From Moesziomyces globuligerus (Eukaryota > Basidiomycota > Ustilaginomycetes > Ustilaginales > Ustilaginaceae), in the NCBI GenBank assembly GCA_030849465.1, contig JARVLF010000018.1:124001-188000 (forward strand): 64,000 bases of DNA. The letters run 5' to 3'. Shown in pieces: positions 53,302 to 64,000 of the stretch. Position 1 is the first letter of the stretch, and the number at the start of each line of letters is the position of its first letter. The notes below the pieces were generated by a model, which was not told where the DNA came from, made no database searches, and was given only the letters and a program-made list of their open reading frames with translations. The position numbers and the translations under genes were made by a program.

Positions 53302-53757
53302 ATGAGGGTATGGGGACTTGTTTCGATGTTTGTTTTGGCCTTTGTGGTCTCGAAGGTGGAGGGGAAAGCCAAGCCTCAGGCGGTTGGTGGCGACTGTAAC
53401 TGGTCCAAGAATTGTCAAGCCTTTGTTAGCGGTGCCGGGCCGGAATGGGCAGGAGGTAGAGTTACCTGTGCGGTTCCTGCTGCCAATCGACCCGAAACTT
53501 GCGGCAGCGACGATCCGGACAAACACGACTTCTGGGGGTAAGTTGATCCTAACAACATCACCACAAACCTCGGCAAAGAACTGACATCGAATTCACGCCG
53601 AGCGATCAGATCTTGCAAGGCAGTAGGAACTCTAGAGGCCCAGGAATACGGTTGCGACTGCGGCGTACATGGCGTCGAATGCCCAAAGATCTCCCCCTTC
53701 CGTCGCATCTTCTGGCCCCAGGACTGGATCAAGGACGCCTGGGCCCAGATCCACTAA
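53302..53757 (+). CDS. Small secreted protein with eight cysteines (effector candidate)
   Basis: Exons 53302-53537 and 53610-53757 give 127 residues across a 72-base intron (GTAAGT...CAG). Residues 1-21 are a signal peptide (MRVWGLVSMFVLAFVVSKVEG). The mature part of about 106 residues has eight Cys (GGDCNWSKNC, VTCAV, ETCGSD, GSCKAV, YGCDCGVHGVEC), enough for four disulfides, and a Trp-rich tail (FWPQDWIKDAWAQIH). No membrane segment or GPI signal is seen, and no known domain. The signal peptide, splice frame and even Cys count make it a real gene. Role in plant interaction is only inferred from type; an antimicrobial or wall protein is also possible. Confidence 0.78.
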
Positions 53758-53989
53758 TCTTTCCCTCTCGCCCAGGTCACTCACCTGCGCGCCATCCTCA
53801 ACCCTCAGCTCGAACATCTTCCCCCGACCCTGACACTCGTTTCTCACCAACCTTTGCTGCTCCTCGTTCAATCTCAGTCTTCCTTCACCATCACTCGCGC
53901 GACTGTAGCGAAAAACGATGTTGCACTACAGACCTTCTCGAGAACGCGGTGCGTGAGTCTATACGAGAGTACAACCGTGGCCTGTGTCC

Positions 53990-56900
53990 TCATTTGTTTG
54001 GACGATTGAGCGCGCGCTGTGACGGCTTGAGCGGCATAGGAGCTATGTTGATGCCACTGCGGCCGCCGCCGGCCATGAAGGGGCGTTCAAGCGTCAGCCG
54101 CTTCGCCCCTCCGGCTGCTGTCGAGTCCTTGACGCCGCCCAAGGATGCGCGTGCGTTCTTCTTCGAGGCCGCCGCTGCACTAGCTGCCGGTCGAGAGCTA
54201 CCTGTCGAAGCCCTGCTCGTCCGCGCCGCCGGGGGAGGCGCCGTCTCCGCGTAGGTATACTGCTCGAGATTGGCCGCCGCCAGCAAAGCGCTCTTGCGAG
54301 GAGCCGCGCTCCTGCTCGCCGAACCGCGCGACGCATTGGCAGCGGCAGCTGGTGCAGCCGAGGAGGAGGAGCTGGTCGCCGGCCGTGGTCGTGCGTTGCC
54401 CGAGCCCGAATCCCACATGCGCTGATGCTGGCGCTCGGAGTCTCGGTGCTCCTGATGAGCCAAATCGGCATGACGTCTGCAGATTCGGACGTAGCGCTCG
54501 GCGTACTTGCGGAACCACCGATTCGGATTCTCGAGCTTGGCGAGCGCCACCTCGGCGTTGTATGGCAGGAAGGCGCTGAGCTCAAACAGCAGCTCGTCCG
54601 GCACGAAATGCGATGGCGAGCATCCCTCCCTCGCGGCGAGCTTCGCATTGAGCTGCTGGAGCTCGCGAAAGCACTGGTCCTGCATGACGCTGCTGCGCGC
54701 CTGGTCGATGACGAAATCGTCGTCGTCGCTGTCGTCGGCAGGGGCTGGATGCCTGACGACAGCAGCGAGCGGAGCATCGTCGTCCGAGTCGCGGTCCGGA
54801 TCGAAGTCCTCGTTCAGCAGCTCCTCCGGGATCCAGTCGTCCTGATCGAAGGTGGCGCCGTTGCCCGATGGGCCCGGCAGGGCTCGACGTTTGTTCCGGT
54901 CCTGTTGCGGACTTAAGCTGACGTGCGAGATGTCGTGCGCATCGTCGTCGAACTCGGTGAAGTCGGCAACGTTGACCTGTCGCTGCGGCGGGCGGGCGTT
55001 GACACGACTCGTGCTCGCCTTGGCTGCTGACGAAGGCGCCTCCGTCTCGAATTGCATCGTGATCTTCTTGGCGCCGCTGAGCACCTTGCTTGCAAGCGGA
55101 CCGACGTGCAGATACGAATTGTTGAAGCCCATGCGGTTCTTCTTCATACGTTGGCGGAAGACGTTCTCCGAGCAAAGAGTCTCGAAAAGTCGCTTCGCCT
55201 CGTCCGTCTTGAGCTTAGATCCAGCACCGTGCATCGTTGCCTCGTGGTGGCGAGCCTGAACGATCTCCCTCCTGCGGCTTCCGCGGAAGACGTCGACACA
55301 GTGCGAGAGCGTCACGCACGAGCGATTGTCGGTGATCTGCTGAACGAGCTTGATCGCCTTCTTGGCCATGTCGGAGACGTCCTCGGTGCGGATCGAGTCG
55401 CCTTTGCGGCAGCAGTTGTCACAGGTGTTGTGACACATATCGGCGGAGAACTCTTCGCCAAAGTATCGCAGAACTTGGACGCGGCGGCAGTCGATCTTGT
55501 TGCTGCAGAAGCGGGCGATCTGATCAAGGGACTCGATCGCCCGCTCCTTGGCTTCGCGGCTCTTGTCCTCCTCCTTCTCGATCATGTCCTTCATCTTGGT
55601 GATGTCTCCGTAGCTGTAATACAAGATGCAGACCGAGCCCTTGCCGTCACGGCCGGCTCGACCGGTCTCCTGGTAGTAGCCCTCGAGAGACTTGGGCACC
55701 GAATGATGAATGACGAAGCGCACATCGGGCTTGTCGATCCCCATGCCAAACGCGATCGTGGCGACGATGACCTGGAACTCGTTGGACTGCCACTTTTGCT
55801 GGACCATCGCCCGATCGTCCGCACTGAGCTTGGCATGGTAGTGGTGCGCCGAGATGCCGTACTTGGTACTGAGCTCGTTGGCAACCGTTTCGCAGGACTC
55901 GCGGCTGAAGCAGTAGATGATGCCGCACTGGCCCCTGTGCGAGGTGAGGATCAGACTCGAGATCTCCTCGAGCATCTTGTTGCCTTGCTTCGGCCGCACT
56001 TGGTACTCCAAGTTCGGCCGATTGAAGCTCTGCGAGAGCTGGATTGTGTCCTTCATGTGAAGGTGCTCCTTGACGTCCTTGATGACGCGCGCGTTGGCGG
56101 TGGCGGTGAGGGCCATCATCGGCACGTTGGGATAGTCGTCGCGTAGAGCTCCGAGCTCGGTGTAGTGCGGCCGGAAGTCGTGACCCCATTGGCTGACGCA
56201 ATGCGCCTCGTCGACGACGAACCGGGCAATCCGTTTGCGCCGGTAAAGGTCGTCCAGCAGCGTCTTCGCCTGGCCCGACTGACGGACGAACTCAGGCGTG
56301 AGGTAGATGAGTCGTAGGGCGCTGTTGCTGTTGAGCGCCTCGGCGCAGACTGTCTGCTTGTCGGCGCGACTCATATCGCCGGTGAGCTTGGCGGCGGGAA
56401 TGGAAAGGGAGAGGAGGTGGCGCACCTGGTCCTGGATGAGCGAGAGCAGCGGAGAGACCACGATGGTGATCCCTTTGGTGCTGCCGGAATCGATGCATGC
56501 CGGGAGTTGGTAGCACAACGACTTCCCTCCGCCTGTGGGCATGAGGACAAAGACGTCGCGACCCATGAGCGTGCCGTTGATTGCCTCGAGCTGATTGGCG
56601 CGGAAGCGCTTTAGCTTAAAGAAGTGACGCATCGTGTAGATCACGTCGCGCGTCCAGCCGTGGTCAGGCATGGTCCGGAGGGCGTCTAGGGAGACCGGCT
56701 TCTGCATGGAGGGACCTCGTTGTTGGAACTTGGTCTCCTCTGGCAGGTCTTCGTCGTCGTCGTCATCAACGTCGTCGAATTCTTCTTGCCGAGCATGATG
56801 ATTACCACCTCCATGGTCGCTCGAGTCGCCTGTTAGCTGATCGAGGCCGTGAAGGAGTCGAGACGTCGATGCCGCAGGAGGCTCGGGAAGCGGCGTCGCG

Positions 56901-57805
56901 GCAGCGAGGACCGGAGCCGAGGTTCGCGCGATCATCTGCGAAGCGCAGAGATCGGAAGACCATCCATCGTCTTCGCTCGAGAGGAAGGCGCCACCTTCTT
57001 GAGCTTGAATGGGCGTGATAGGCGGGTTGGACGAATGGAGTGATGATGAGCGAGCTTCGCCACGCTCTGCCGATGATGTTGGCGCTGCATCTCTTCGGAC
57101 GACTGACGAGAGGAGAGCGTCGTTGGGGCGGTTGTGCTGCGCGGGCGTGGCCACCCTCTTCTCTCCGACGACCTGGAACGACTCAGATACGGTTCGAGTG
57201 GTCGATTCAGGCTGGCGTGCGGGAGAAGGCCGAGAGGATGGCCATTCGCGTTGCGCCGGTCGACTTGGGCCGCTCTCCTTCCGAGCATTGCCTGCGGCTT
57301 GGATTCCCTTGACCTTTTCGCGCAGCTGGGCGACAAAGTCGAAGTCCGCGTGCCATTGCTGCCAAGCATCTTCATCGGTGAAGGAAGGCCGTCGCTGGGC
57401 AAGTTTGGCCAGACGATCGTTGAGAAGATTTTGGTTGAATTCGAAGTAGCTTTGGAGCTCAACCTCGGTGTAATTGTCTAAGCTTGCGTCGTAGGTGGAA
57501 GGCTTCGCGATCAGCGACGAGCGAGACAGAGGGCCGCTGGATCCAGGTTGCGGGCCACGCGAGGTGGAATGCGGACTGGCGGTCTGGTTGGTGTCGCTCG
57601 GCCGAAGCCTCTTGTGCCCAGGGCCAGATGAGACATCGGTGGCCAGGTGCCTCTTGGGTGAGGGACGATCCTCACAGCCGAGCGACCTGAGGTCGGACGG
57701 TTTGAGGTCGTCCTCGTCATCGTCGAGGAAGATGGTCTCTGAGGCCCCATCTTGAGCTGTCTGACGCCGATACGGGAGATCCTGCCGGGAATCGATGGCG
57801 GGCAT
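53990..57805 (-). CDS. SGS1: RecQ helicase, BLM/SGS1 type
   Basis: One exon, 1271 residues. A long disordered N-terminus (1-390) is followed by the RecQ core (about 400-740) with [28 protein letters not shown] in the first motifs (Lys428), [20 protein letters not shown], and [10 protein letters not shown]. The zinc and winged-helix RQC part (about 770-890) has CHNTCDNCC. An HRDC domain (about 1040-1120) starts at CFRELQQLN. This full set with a long N-terminus marks BLM/Sgs1, which dissolves recombination intermediates with Top3-Rmi1. The C-terminus is Ala/Ser/Arg-rich and probably holds a nuclear signal. Convergent with the secreted gene, 232 bases apart. Confidence 0.95.
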   Translation of the reverse strand: MPAIDSRQDLPYRRQTAQDGASETIFLDDDEDDLKPSDLRSLGCEDRPSPKRHLATDVSSGPGHKRLRPSDTNQTASPHSTSRGPQPGSSGPLSRSSLIAKPSTYDASLDNYTEVELQSYFEFNQNLLNDRLAKLAQRRPSFTDEDAWQQWHADFDFVAQLREKVKGIQAAGNARKESGPSRPAQREWPSSRPSPARQPESTTRTVSESFQVVGEKRVATPAQHNRPNDALLSSVVRRDAAPTSSAERGEARSSSLHSSNPPITPIQAQEGGAFLSSEDDGWSSDLCASQMIARTSAPVLAAATPLPEPPAASTSRLLHGLDQLTGDSSDHGGGNHHARQEEFDDVDDDDDEDLPEETKFQQRGPSMQKPVSLDALRTMPDHGWTRDVIYTMRHFFKLKRFRANQLEAINGTLMGRDVFVLMPTGGGKSLCYQLPACIDSGSTKGITIVVSPLLSLIQDQVRHLLSLSIPAAKLTGDMSRADKQTVCAEALNSNSALRLIYLTPEFVRQSGQAKTLLDDLYRRKRIARFVVDEAHCVSQWGHDFRPHYTELGALRDDYPNVPMMALTATANARVIKDVKEHLHMKDTIQLSQSFNRPNLEYQVRPKQGNKMLEEISSLILTSHRGQCGIIYCFSRESCETVANELSTKYGISAHHYHAKLSADDRAMVQQKWQSNEFQVIVATIAFGMGIDKPDVRFVIHHSVPKSLEGYYQETGRAGRDGKGSVCILYYSYGDITKMKDMIEKEEDKSREAKERAIESLDQIARFCSNKIDCRRVQVLRYFGEEFSADMCHNTCDNCCRKGDSIRTEDVSDMAKKAIKLVQQITDNRSCVTLSHCVDVFRGSRRREIVQARHHEATMHGAGSKLKTDEAKRLFETLCSENVFRQRMKKNRMGFNNSYLHVGPLASKVLSGAKKITMQFETEAPSSAAKASTSRVNARPPQRQVNVADFTEFDDDAHDISHVSLSPQQDRNKRRALPGPSGNGATFDQDDWIPEELLNEDFDPDRDSDDDAPLAAVVRHPAPADDSDDDDFVIDQARSSVMQDQCFRELQQLNAKLAAREGCSPSHFVPDELLFELSAFLPYNAEVALAKLENPNRWFRKYAERYVRICRRHADLAHQEHRDSERQHQRMWDSGSGNARPRPATSSSSSAAPAAAANASRGSASRSAAPRKSALLAAANLEQYTYAETAPPPAARTSRASTGSSRPAASAAAASKKNARASLGGVKDSTAAGGAKRLTLERPFMAGGGRSGINIAPMPLKPSQRALNRPNK

Positions 57806-59071
57806 GGCCGCGTCAGAGGGGCTGTGGACGGCTCGATGAAAGCACGACCTGGATGAGCAGTCGCGAAGGTGTTGTCCTATAGCTGCCGAGCACCGACCGG
57901 AGACTTCCGCAGCCGACGATGTCGGGTGTCAGCAGAGAGGGGATTGCACCGCGTCTGACTGCTTGAATCCCGAATCACTTGAGCATGGGACGCGGACAGA
58001 GAGCGTATGGGGTCTGGCTGGTCGGTGTGAACACGCGTCAGAAGCTGATGAGCTGCCCTACGAGATTTGGGGAAGATAGACGCTTCAGGCGCAATGAACG
58101 TTGGGAGTGCGGTACTGGCGAAATGGCGGACCAGGCTAGCGTGGCAGTGGCAGCGGCTGGAGACAGACGCCGGTTTGGGGAATGTTGAAAGAGTTGAGGT
58201 GGTCACGTCGGACGCTGAGGAGGCACGGGTTGAGGGCCGAAGAGGGTGGATGAGAAGAATGATCGCCAACGAAGATAGGTGGCGGATCCGAAGACAGCTG
58301 CGAGTGCGCGTCGGTTCAAGTCGTGCGCCTGATCGAGGCGGCCGTAGCAGTGGCTGAAGACGAGAGCGAACTCCGCGACGGACGGCTGAGGAAGTGAGGG
58401 CCTTGTAGATGAGAAGCAGCCGTTGTGGAGATGAAGACGCCCAAGTGAAGCGAAGGGTGGGTTGGAAAGGAGCGAGAAGGTCGTTTCTTGTGCAAGCGCA
58501 GCGCTTGGCTTCGCCGGCTGAGAGCTGCATTCGAGTCGCTGGCTGAAATAATGCGCTGCGAGGCGGTCGTGATGTGCTCGGAGCGGCAAAAGTGTTAATT
58601 GCGGGTTGCTCGCCCTCACCGCATCACTCGAGACGCGTTCCGCGTCGTTAAATTTCCCGGCCTGGCTCCCGGCCTGGCTCCCGGCCTAGCCACGGTGAAG
58701 CGCTGCATTGCTGAGGTGGCGCTGCGACTCGGCGTGTGGAGGAGGCGGCGGTCAGGCTCACGTGATGCAAGGCTATTGTCGAGAGAAGCCTCCGTCGAAA
58801 AAAAAAGTGGCTCCAAGACCCTTTTTCGAGATTTTTCCCAGAAAGTCGAGTGGAAGCTGCTCTTGGACCATCGGATCTGCCGCTCTTCCTTCCATCGGAC
58901 CATCGACTCTCAGCCTCTCCGACCCCATCTCCCGCACTCTGCCGCATGTTCTCGTGCCGATGAGCTTCTAGAACGGACCTTTTTCCTCGTCGAATCAATC
59001 TCTCGGGCATTCAGGCCGGAGACCGCGCTCCAGGAGTCGAAGCGAACGCGGAGCCCAGCACCGAACAGCGG
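57806..59071. promoter_or_regulatory. Divergent intergenic region, SGS1 / AT-hook gene
   Basis: 1.27 kb. A 12-base unit CCCGGCCTGGCT is repeated three times at 58656-58690, the last copy slightly changed. No gene is supported. Confidence 0.45.
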
Positions 59072-60898
59072 ATGGACGCTACACTTGGCACGGCCTTGAT
59101 CGCAAGTCCGGGCGCGTGCAGCGACCCATCCTCTCTCACGCCGGAACTGCTCCGATCGCAGTCCATGGCCGGCGAGTCCGACGATGACTCGGCTCATCCC
59201 ACTCCCTCAGCCATGACGCCGGCCGCGCCTACCAGCCCTCGCGAGGCGTGGTCCACGGCCAAGACTCGCAGCGACCTGCCGCACCGCGCCGAAGATGAGG
59301 TGCGCAAGATCCACTACATCGAGTCGCCCGCTCAAACCATCACCCCACAGATCGGCATCCTTCCGGGTGCAGCTTCCGCTCCCGCGGGTCAAGCTGCGCT
59401 TGCTCCGTCGGAAGCCTTGACGGCGACACCAGCGGCAGCTTTGGCCGCTGCAACCGCGCCTTCGTCGACAGCCTCCACTCCTGCCTCTACCCCAGCGCCC
59501 ACTCCGCAGACGTATGCGCGCAAACGCGGGAGGCCACGCAAGCATCCGCTCCCGGACCCCAACAATCCACCCGCCAAGTCCAAGCGCAAGCTCAGCGCTG
59601 ATGGCGCCTCGGCCTCTGCCCAGAAGAAGGCTTCCACAATCGCTGCTGCTCGATCAGCCGCCTCCAGCTCAGCCTCCCTTCTTTCTGTTCCCGACCTCGG
59701 CCGACTCATTCCGCAGGGCTCCACCTCCGACAATGCGCAGAACTTCATCAAGAATAACCTCCGCCTTTTCGGCGATCTTTTCGTCGCCCTCCAGAAGCAG
59801 GCCACTACCGATCACTCCGTCCGAGATGAGGCCCACTCGGTGCCCAATAGCCTCGCCCCCGGCAGCTCCGAGCCGGATCTCACACCAGTCACCCAGAATC
59901 ACTCTTCTTCCGACTATATCGGTGCTTCCTCCTCGGCTTCAGTCGCGGCAGTGCCGGCAGCGGGGACCTCCACTTCCCACCAGAGTGTCTCCGGACCCAG
60001 CGACGGTCTCCGCGACGAGATCAGGAAGAAGATGGCCGACGTCACCAAGGGCCGTGAAGCCATCCAGGCCGAGATGCTGCAGATGCGCGTAGACGCGAGC
60101 TTCTTCGAGAATGCGCAGAAGACGGTCGACGAGCGCATCATCGTTCTTCGCGAACGCATCGCCAAGCATACCGCCATCCTGCAGCGCGAGCGCGAAGCCA
60201 CGCGGCAGGCGCGCGAGGCGAGCCGCGAGGCCAAGAAGCACCGCAAAGCCAAGGAGAAGGGGCTGCGCGACTCGGAGAGGGAAGAACGCCGTCTGGCCCA
60301 CACCTTTGTGCAGCTCGAGCGCGAGATCGCCGCCGAAGAGGAGGAGCGACGTCGCCTCGAGGAGGCTGAATCCAGCGACGAGGATGATGACGACCACGAT
60401 AAGCGAGTGGGTGGCGCTCAGGACAATGGCGCGGCCACGACTGCAGGCAGTATACATACAGGTCAGAGCTGGGATGCTCTCGATCAATTGCGCGCACTCG
60501 ATCCAGCTATTCTTGCCGCTAGTCCTTCCGAGGCCACTTCGTTGTCGGCCACCGCCACGCCGCCCGTCTCGGATACGCCTGCGGCGCAGGAGCGCGCAAT
60601 CGGCTTCAGCGACGAGGAGCTCGCCAAGGTGCTCGGCATTTCCACCACCGAGCTCGCCGGCTTCAGCCAGACGCTCGAGATCTCGAGCTTCCCGTCTGCC
60701 GCACAGCCACTGGGCGCCACGTACGCAGAACCGTCGATGGCTCTGCAGTCCGAGTCTCTCCTTGCCCAGTCAGCAGCCAATGCCGTTGCCGAGTCTCAGG
60801 ACACCTTTGACGTCGCCGGCTTCCTCGAGATGGCTTCGTCTCTGGGCGCCGTTGCGCCTCTCGACTCGACTCAGCAGTCGGCCGGCGATACTTCGTAG
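59072..60898 (+). CDS. AT-hook and coiled-coil protein of unknown function
   Basis: One exon, 608 residues, not assigned to a family. Residues 1-145 are Ser/Thr/Ala/Pro-rich. An AT-hook-like motif, ARKRGRPRKHPLPDP, lies at about 149-163, followed by KSKRK, so DNA binding and nuclear location are likely. A conserved-looking block (NAQNFIKNNLRLFGDLFVALQKQ) lies at about 223-245. Residues 305-455 form a long charged coiled coil (REAIQAEMLQMRVDASFFEN, then Arg/Lys/Glu-rich heptads), ending with an acidic run (SSDEDDDDHD). The last 130 residues contain IGFSDEELAKVLGISTTELAGFS. A chromatin-linked or regulatory role is inferred. Confidence 0.72.
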   Translation: MDATLGTALIASPGACSDPSSLTPELLRSQSMAGESDDDSAHPTPSAMTPAAPTSPREAWSTAKTRSDLPHRAEDEVRKIHYIESPAQTITPQIGILPGAASAPAGQAALAPSEALTATPAAALAAATAPSSTASTPASTPAPTPQTYARKRGRPRKHPLPDPNNPPAKSKRKLSADGASASAQKKASTIAAARSAASSSASLLSVPDLGRLIPQGSTSDNAQNFIKNNLRLFGDLFVALQKQATTDHSVRDEAHSVPNSLAPGSSEPDLTPVTQNHSSSDYIGASSSASVAAVPAAGTSTSHQSVSGPSDGLRDEIRKKMADVTKGREAIQAEMLQMRVDASFFENAQKTVDERIIVLRERIAKHTAILQREREATRQAREASREAKKHRKAKEKGLRDSEREERRLAHTFVQLEREIAAEEEERRRLEEAESSDEDDDDHDKRVGGAQDNGAATTAGSIHTGQSWDALDQLRALDPAILAASPSEATSLSATATPPVSDTPAAQERAIGFSDEELAKVLGISTTELAGFSQTLEISSFPSAAQPLGATYAEPSMALQSESLLAQSAANAVAESQDTFDVAGFLEMASSLGAVAPLDSTQQSAGDTS

Positions 60899-61124
60899 CA
60901 TTTTCTGCCAAACGGGTCTCCCACCACCCCACCCCACAAAAGCATATCCTTATCGGATCCTATCCCTCCCGCACTTATTTGTACTTTTACACAATCTCAT
61001 GTTCGGCCCAGCTATCCTTCGTCTAATGATGGAACGTGCTACCAAGGCAAGGCGTCAGACACATACGATGCCTCCAAATCCGCACTGTATCCTGAATTAA
61101 AGCTGCTGGAGGGAGGAGGAGAGA

Positions 61125-61579
61125 TTAGAAGTCGGTGGCGCGGCCGCCGTAGGTCCACTCCTTATCGTACTTGAGCGGGTCGTTCTTGGGACCGCCGATC
61201 TCGCCCGTGCTTGGGTTGGTCTCGCCGTCGAACTCGGGTCGTGGTTTGCGGCGTGCATCCGGGTGCAGATCGCCCTTCTCCGGGTCGGACGAGAGGAATG
61301 GCGATGCATCTGAACTCGCGCAAAAGCCGAAATGAAGAAGTCTTTTTGTCAGTGATGAGGTCTGAGAGATGCCTTAGCTGGTGGCATAGTGCACTTACTC
61401 TGCTTCTGCTTGACGAGGTTCTCGAACTCCTTCTGCTCCTGCGCAGGGAGAGGCGGCGGTCCAGGCCGGTTGAATCCTCCCGAAGCTCGGAACGCGGAGG
61501 TGGTGAGCATCCTTTGCGTAGCTCTACCTGCAGCCATACGTGGCGCAAGCATTCTAGTTGTGGCCTTGAGTAATGTCAT
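61125..61579 (-). CDS. SDH8: Succinate dehydrogenase assembly factor 4 (SDHAF4/Sdh8)
   Basis: Exons 61579-61399 and 61309-61125 give 121 residues. The N-terminal 35 residues (MTLLKATTRMLAPRMAAGRA) look like a mitochondrial presequence. The C-terminal DUF1674 motif is complete: RPEFDGETNPSTGEIGGPKNDPLKYDKEWTYGGRATDF in two parts. Known: Sdh8/SDHAF4 binds flavinylated Sdh1 in the matrix and helps it join Sdh2, limiting oxidant formation. Intron 61310-61398 has a GTAAGT donor. Convergent with the AT-hook gene, 226 bases apart. Confidence 0.93.
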
Positions 61580-62226
61580 CGTGGTAAAAGGGTGCAGGAT
61601 CGTTTGGAGAACAGGAGGCAAGAGGGGGGAAAGCAGCGAAGTGCTTTTGTGGAGGCTGGTGGCTCGAGGCTTTTAGAGCTGCTTACGTGAGACTCGACTC
61701 GGAGAACCTTCTCGGGGCACCACTGGTGCCTTCCGACCAGGCAACCAACCTTGCAGATTTCACGGAAAAGCAAGGTCTAACACATGGGTTTAAATTTCCC
61801 CACCGCCTTCGACGCACAACGCCATGAGCCAACCTTGAACTTTGCATACGGGGCTGAGGTGGTCCTTCGACCTCGCAGCATTCGCCTTCCCGTCCAAATC
61901 TAAGTCTATCAGGGTATCCTCATGCTGCTTCGCTGGTGGCTGAGGCATCATCAGGCATCGTTCAGGCATTGTTCAAGGCACACGCGCATGGAGATGGTGC
62001 GAAAGCTCGAAATCGATGGCATCCAAAATCAATGCTACATGAAGTGCAAGGGAATCGTGTCAAAGCGAAGTGAGCCTGGATATATGGGTTGGGATGGATA
62101 TGGAGCAGAGAAGAGGCAAAGCCGAACGGTGACAAAGAGCAGCGCGACGCGGAGTGAGGGTCGCACTCATTTTTTCCTAAGTTGGGGGGGGGGGGAATGG
62201 GGAGCGGGAAAAACGTCGCCACGCGT
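61580..62226. promoter_or_regulatory. Intergenic region upstream of SDHAF4
   Basis: 647 bases between two minus-strand genes; holds the SDHAF4 promoter and the MFS 3' end. A run of 12 G sits at 62184-62195. Nothing else seen. Confidence 0.45.
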
Positions 62227-63837
62227 TTAGTGGCGCGAGGGAACGCGAGCAGCGGTGTTCTGAGCGAGGGCACCGACGGCGTCGCCAGTGATGTCCTGGG
62301 GAGCGAACGAGTCGCGCTGCTGGTACTTGATCTCCTTGATGTCCTCTTCGGACTGGACGTCGGACTCCTCGTCCGACTTGAGCAGGCTCTGGTCGATCGC
62401 CTTGGGGTTGAACGAGAGCGAGCCGCGGGGGATGAAGGTGGCGGCGATGATGATGATCGAGAGAATGGTGAAGTGGACACCACCGACGTACTTGAGGCAG
62501 TCGCGGGCCTGGTTGATGGCAGCGACGCCCGACTTGCCTCGGAGCTGGCGGTCGACCCATCGACCGAGGAAGGTCGAGATGAGCGAGTACATGACAATGT
62601 AGGTGACGTAGAGGAAGGCCATGACAGCACCGAGCGCCGACACGTCCTTGTCCTTGGCCTCCATCCTGGCGAGCGTCGACTGGATGTAAGCGGCGAGCGA
62701 GACGTCACCAGCAGCCCAACCGTACGAGATGGGGGTGAAGACGGCAGCGAGCTTCCAGGCCGACGAGACCTGGCCGCGGGTGTAGGGGAAGAAGGGCATG
62801 ACCCAGACGAGGTTGAGGAGGAGAGCGTCGAGACGGAGCCAGGGCATCGGGGTGGGGACAGCCTGGGTGAAGAGCATGACCGAGAGAGCACCGAGCAGCT
62901 CACCGAAGTTGGAACCACCGACGATGATCTGCGAGTAGGACGAGACGCCGATGATCGACTTGGCGTAGATGGGAGCAAGACCGTTCTCGAGGTATCGGTG
63001 TCCGTACAGGGCGAAGGCGTAGCCGGGAACGAGCCAGATGAAGCGACGGTCGGTGAAGATGAGGTAGCCACCGTACCAGAAGGCCTTGGCGAAGGCGCGC
63101 ACACCGTCGACCATCGACATGAGCAGACCGCGCTGCTCGACCTCGACGCGGGCGAGCTTCGAGTCATCCTCGCTGCGCTGGCTCTCGCCGAGCGACGAGA
63201 TCCAGATCCAGGTGCAGGCAGCCAGGGTGAAGAGGACGGGCGAGAGGAAGGCCGAGTAGTTGTAGCCGAAGTAGCCGATGAGCGAAGTCGAGGTGAAGGC
63301 ACCCGTGGTACCGGCGACCTCGTACATGACGTGGACGAAAGCGTCCATCTTCCTCAGCCTCTCGACATCGCCGCCGACAATGTCACGGGGGATGACACGG
63401 CGGATGAGCTCGACAGTGCCGTACGAGATACCAGAGACGACGTAGATGGGGAAAAGACCGTTGGGGCTCCAGGTGCCGTACTTGGTCTTGTTGTTAGCCG
63501 TCTTGTACTTGAGCACACCGCCGGTAGCAGCATCGGCGATGAGAGGGATGCACGAGATGACACCGAAGGTGAGGACGGCGGTGGCGAGAACCGAGCGGGT
63601 GGGGAAGCGCTTGATGAGCGGGGCGACGATGATGGAGCCGATGCACTGGGCGGCGTAGTTGGTGCCGGTCAGAACGGCGATCTTCTCGAAGCGACGGTTG
63701 CCGAAACGCTCGTTAGCCTGGGTGATGAAGGAGCCGTTGAAGTATTCAAGCGCGAACTTGTACATCATGATGCCGAGGGTGTAGATGGCGATGTTGCGCC
63801 TCTGCTCGGCCGTGAAGGCGCTCCAGAACTTGACCAT
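62227..63837 (-). CDS. Major facilitator superfamily transporter
   Basis: One exon, 536 residues, start MVKFWSAFTAEQRRN (the ATG at 63837; the frame is open a little further up but without ATG). About 11-12 hydrophobic segments can be counted, with the loop between segments 2 and 3 (PLIKRFPTRSVLATAVLTFG) in the usual MFS place and a central loop at about 215-245 (ESQRSEDDSKLARVEVEQR). The C-terminus is acidic and cytosolic (KSDEESDVQSEEDIKEI). Sequence alone does not tell the substrate. Strong codon bias suggests high expression. Confidence 0.8.
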   Translation of the reverse strand: MVKFWSAFTAEQRRNIAIYTLGIMMYKFALEYFNGSFITQANERFGNRRFEKIAVLTGTNYAAQCIGSIIVAPLIKRFPTRSVLATAVLTFGVISCIPLIADAATGGVLKYKTANNKTKYGTWSPNGLFPIYVVSGISYGTVELIRRVIPRDIVGGDVERLRKMDAFVHVMYEVAGTTGAFTSTSLIGYFGYNYSAFLSPVLFTLAACTWIWISSLGESQRSEDDSKLARVEVEQRGLLMSMVDGVRAFAKAFWYGGYLIFTDRRFIWLVPGYAFALYGHRYLENGLAPIYAKSIIGVSSYSQIIVGGSNFGELLGALSVMLFTQAVPTPMPWLRLDALLLNLVWVMPFFPYTRGQVSSAWKLAAVFTPISYGWAAGDVSLAAYIQSTLARMEAKDKDVSALGAVMAFLYVTYIVMYSLISTFLGRWVDRQLRGKSGVAAINQARDCLKYVGGVHFTILSIIIIAATFIPRGSLSFNPKAIDQSLLKSDEESDVQSEEDIKEIKYQQRDSFAPQDITGDAVGALAQNTAARVPSRH

Positions 63838-64000
63838 AGTGAAGGACAAGATCGAGAAACGGGGGGAGACGCGGGTCTTGGTGGGGTGGGAGGCGCGTGG
63901 AAGCTTGACGACGCTTCCGAAAGACGCAGGTGAGGAGCCCAGGTGGGAAAGGTGAGGGTGAAGAAGGTGAGTTGGGGGATCTTGCTTGACGAGGGAGGAG
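63838..64000. promoter_or_regulatory. Upstream region of the MFS gene (cut by window edge)
   Basis: 163 bases of promoter or leader; pyrimidine-rich on the gene strand. No further feature. Confidence 0.4.

Noticed and set aside
62182..63933. 583-codon open frame antisense to the MFS gene
   Set aside because: Acidic low-complexity product; the sense strand has clear membrane segments.

Overview
This window is nuclear DNA of a basidiomycete fungus, most likely a smut or related yeast of the Ustilaginomycotina (Ustilago/Sporisorium/Pseudozyma type). The case rests on gene content and style: GC-rich coding sequence with strong preference for C- or G-ending codons, mostly single-exon genes, short introns (about 70-260 bases) with GTAAGT-like donors and CTNAC-like branch sites, low-complexity Ala/Ser/Gln stretches, and fungal-only families (Fungal_trans factor, PHO81, GCN4-type bZIP, LamB). 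The species cannot be named from the sequence alone.

Layout. 1-3673: a C2H2/Fungal_trans transcription factor, cut by the left edge. 5218-20368: GOS1 (Golgi SNARE), CRM1 exportin, PHO81 phosphate-signalling protein, an LLPH-like nucleolar protein, an alpha/beta hydrolase and a GEN1/YEN1 Holliday-junction resolvase. 20662-25025: a type-B carboxylesterase and a secreted fasciclin-domain protein, separated by a strongly structured intergenic element. 27429-30804: a GCN4-like bZIP factor with a three-codon upstream ORF, then mitochondrial glutaredoxin GRX5. 30959-41312: SNU114 spliceosomal GTPase, a SUT/SLC45-like sugar transporter, TSR4/PDCD2L and ERV14/cornichon. 41643-48094: a divergent lamA-lamB-like pair. 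49685-63837: a PP2A B56 subunit, a small secreted eight-cysteine protein, a BLM/SGS1 RecQ helicase, an AT-hook/coiled-coil protein, SDHAF4 and an MFS transporter.

The most notable unit is the divergent pair at 41643-48094. One gene joins biotin carboxylase, AHS2 and AHS1 (the PxpC/KipA- and PxpB/KipI-related parts) and a biotinyl domain, without the amidase of urea amidolyase. The other is a LamB/YcsF (PxpA-like) protein. Together they resemble the Aspergillus nidulans lam locus for lactam use and match, domain for domain, the bacterial sets of biotin carboxylase, carrier protein and 5-oxoprolinase subunits. Two other points deserve attention: the GCN4-type leader, which has lost almost all ATGs and keeps one strong short uORF, and the eight-cysteine secreted protein, a plausible effector candidate.

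Most other genes are housekeeping and lie in divergent or convergent pairs with no sign of one shared pathway. No tRNA, rRNA, transposon or CRISPR array was found. Exon boundaries were set by hand from splice signals, reading frame and family similarity; where a choice was uncertain this is stated.
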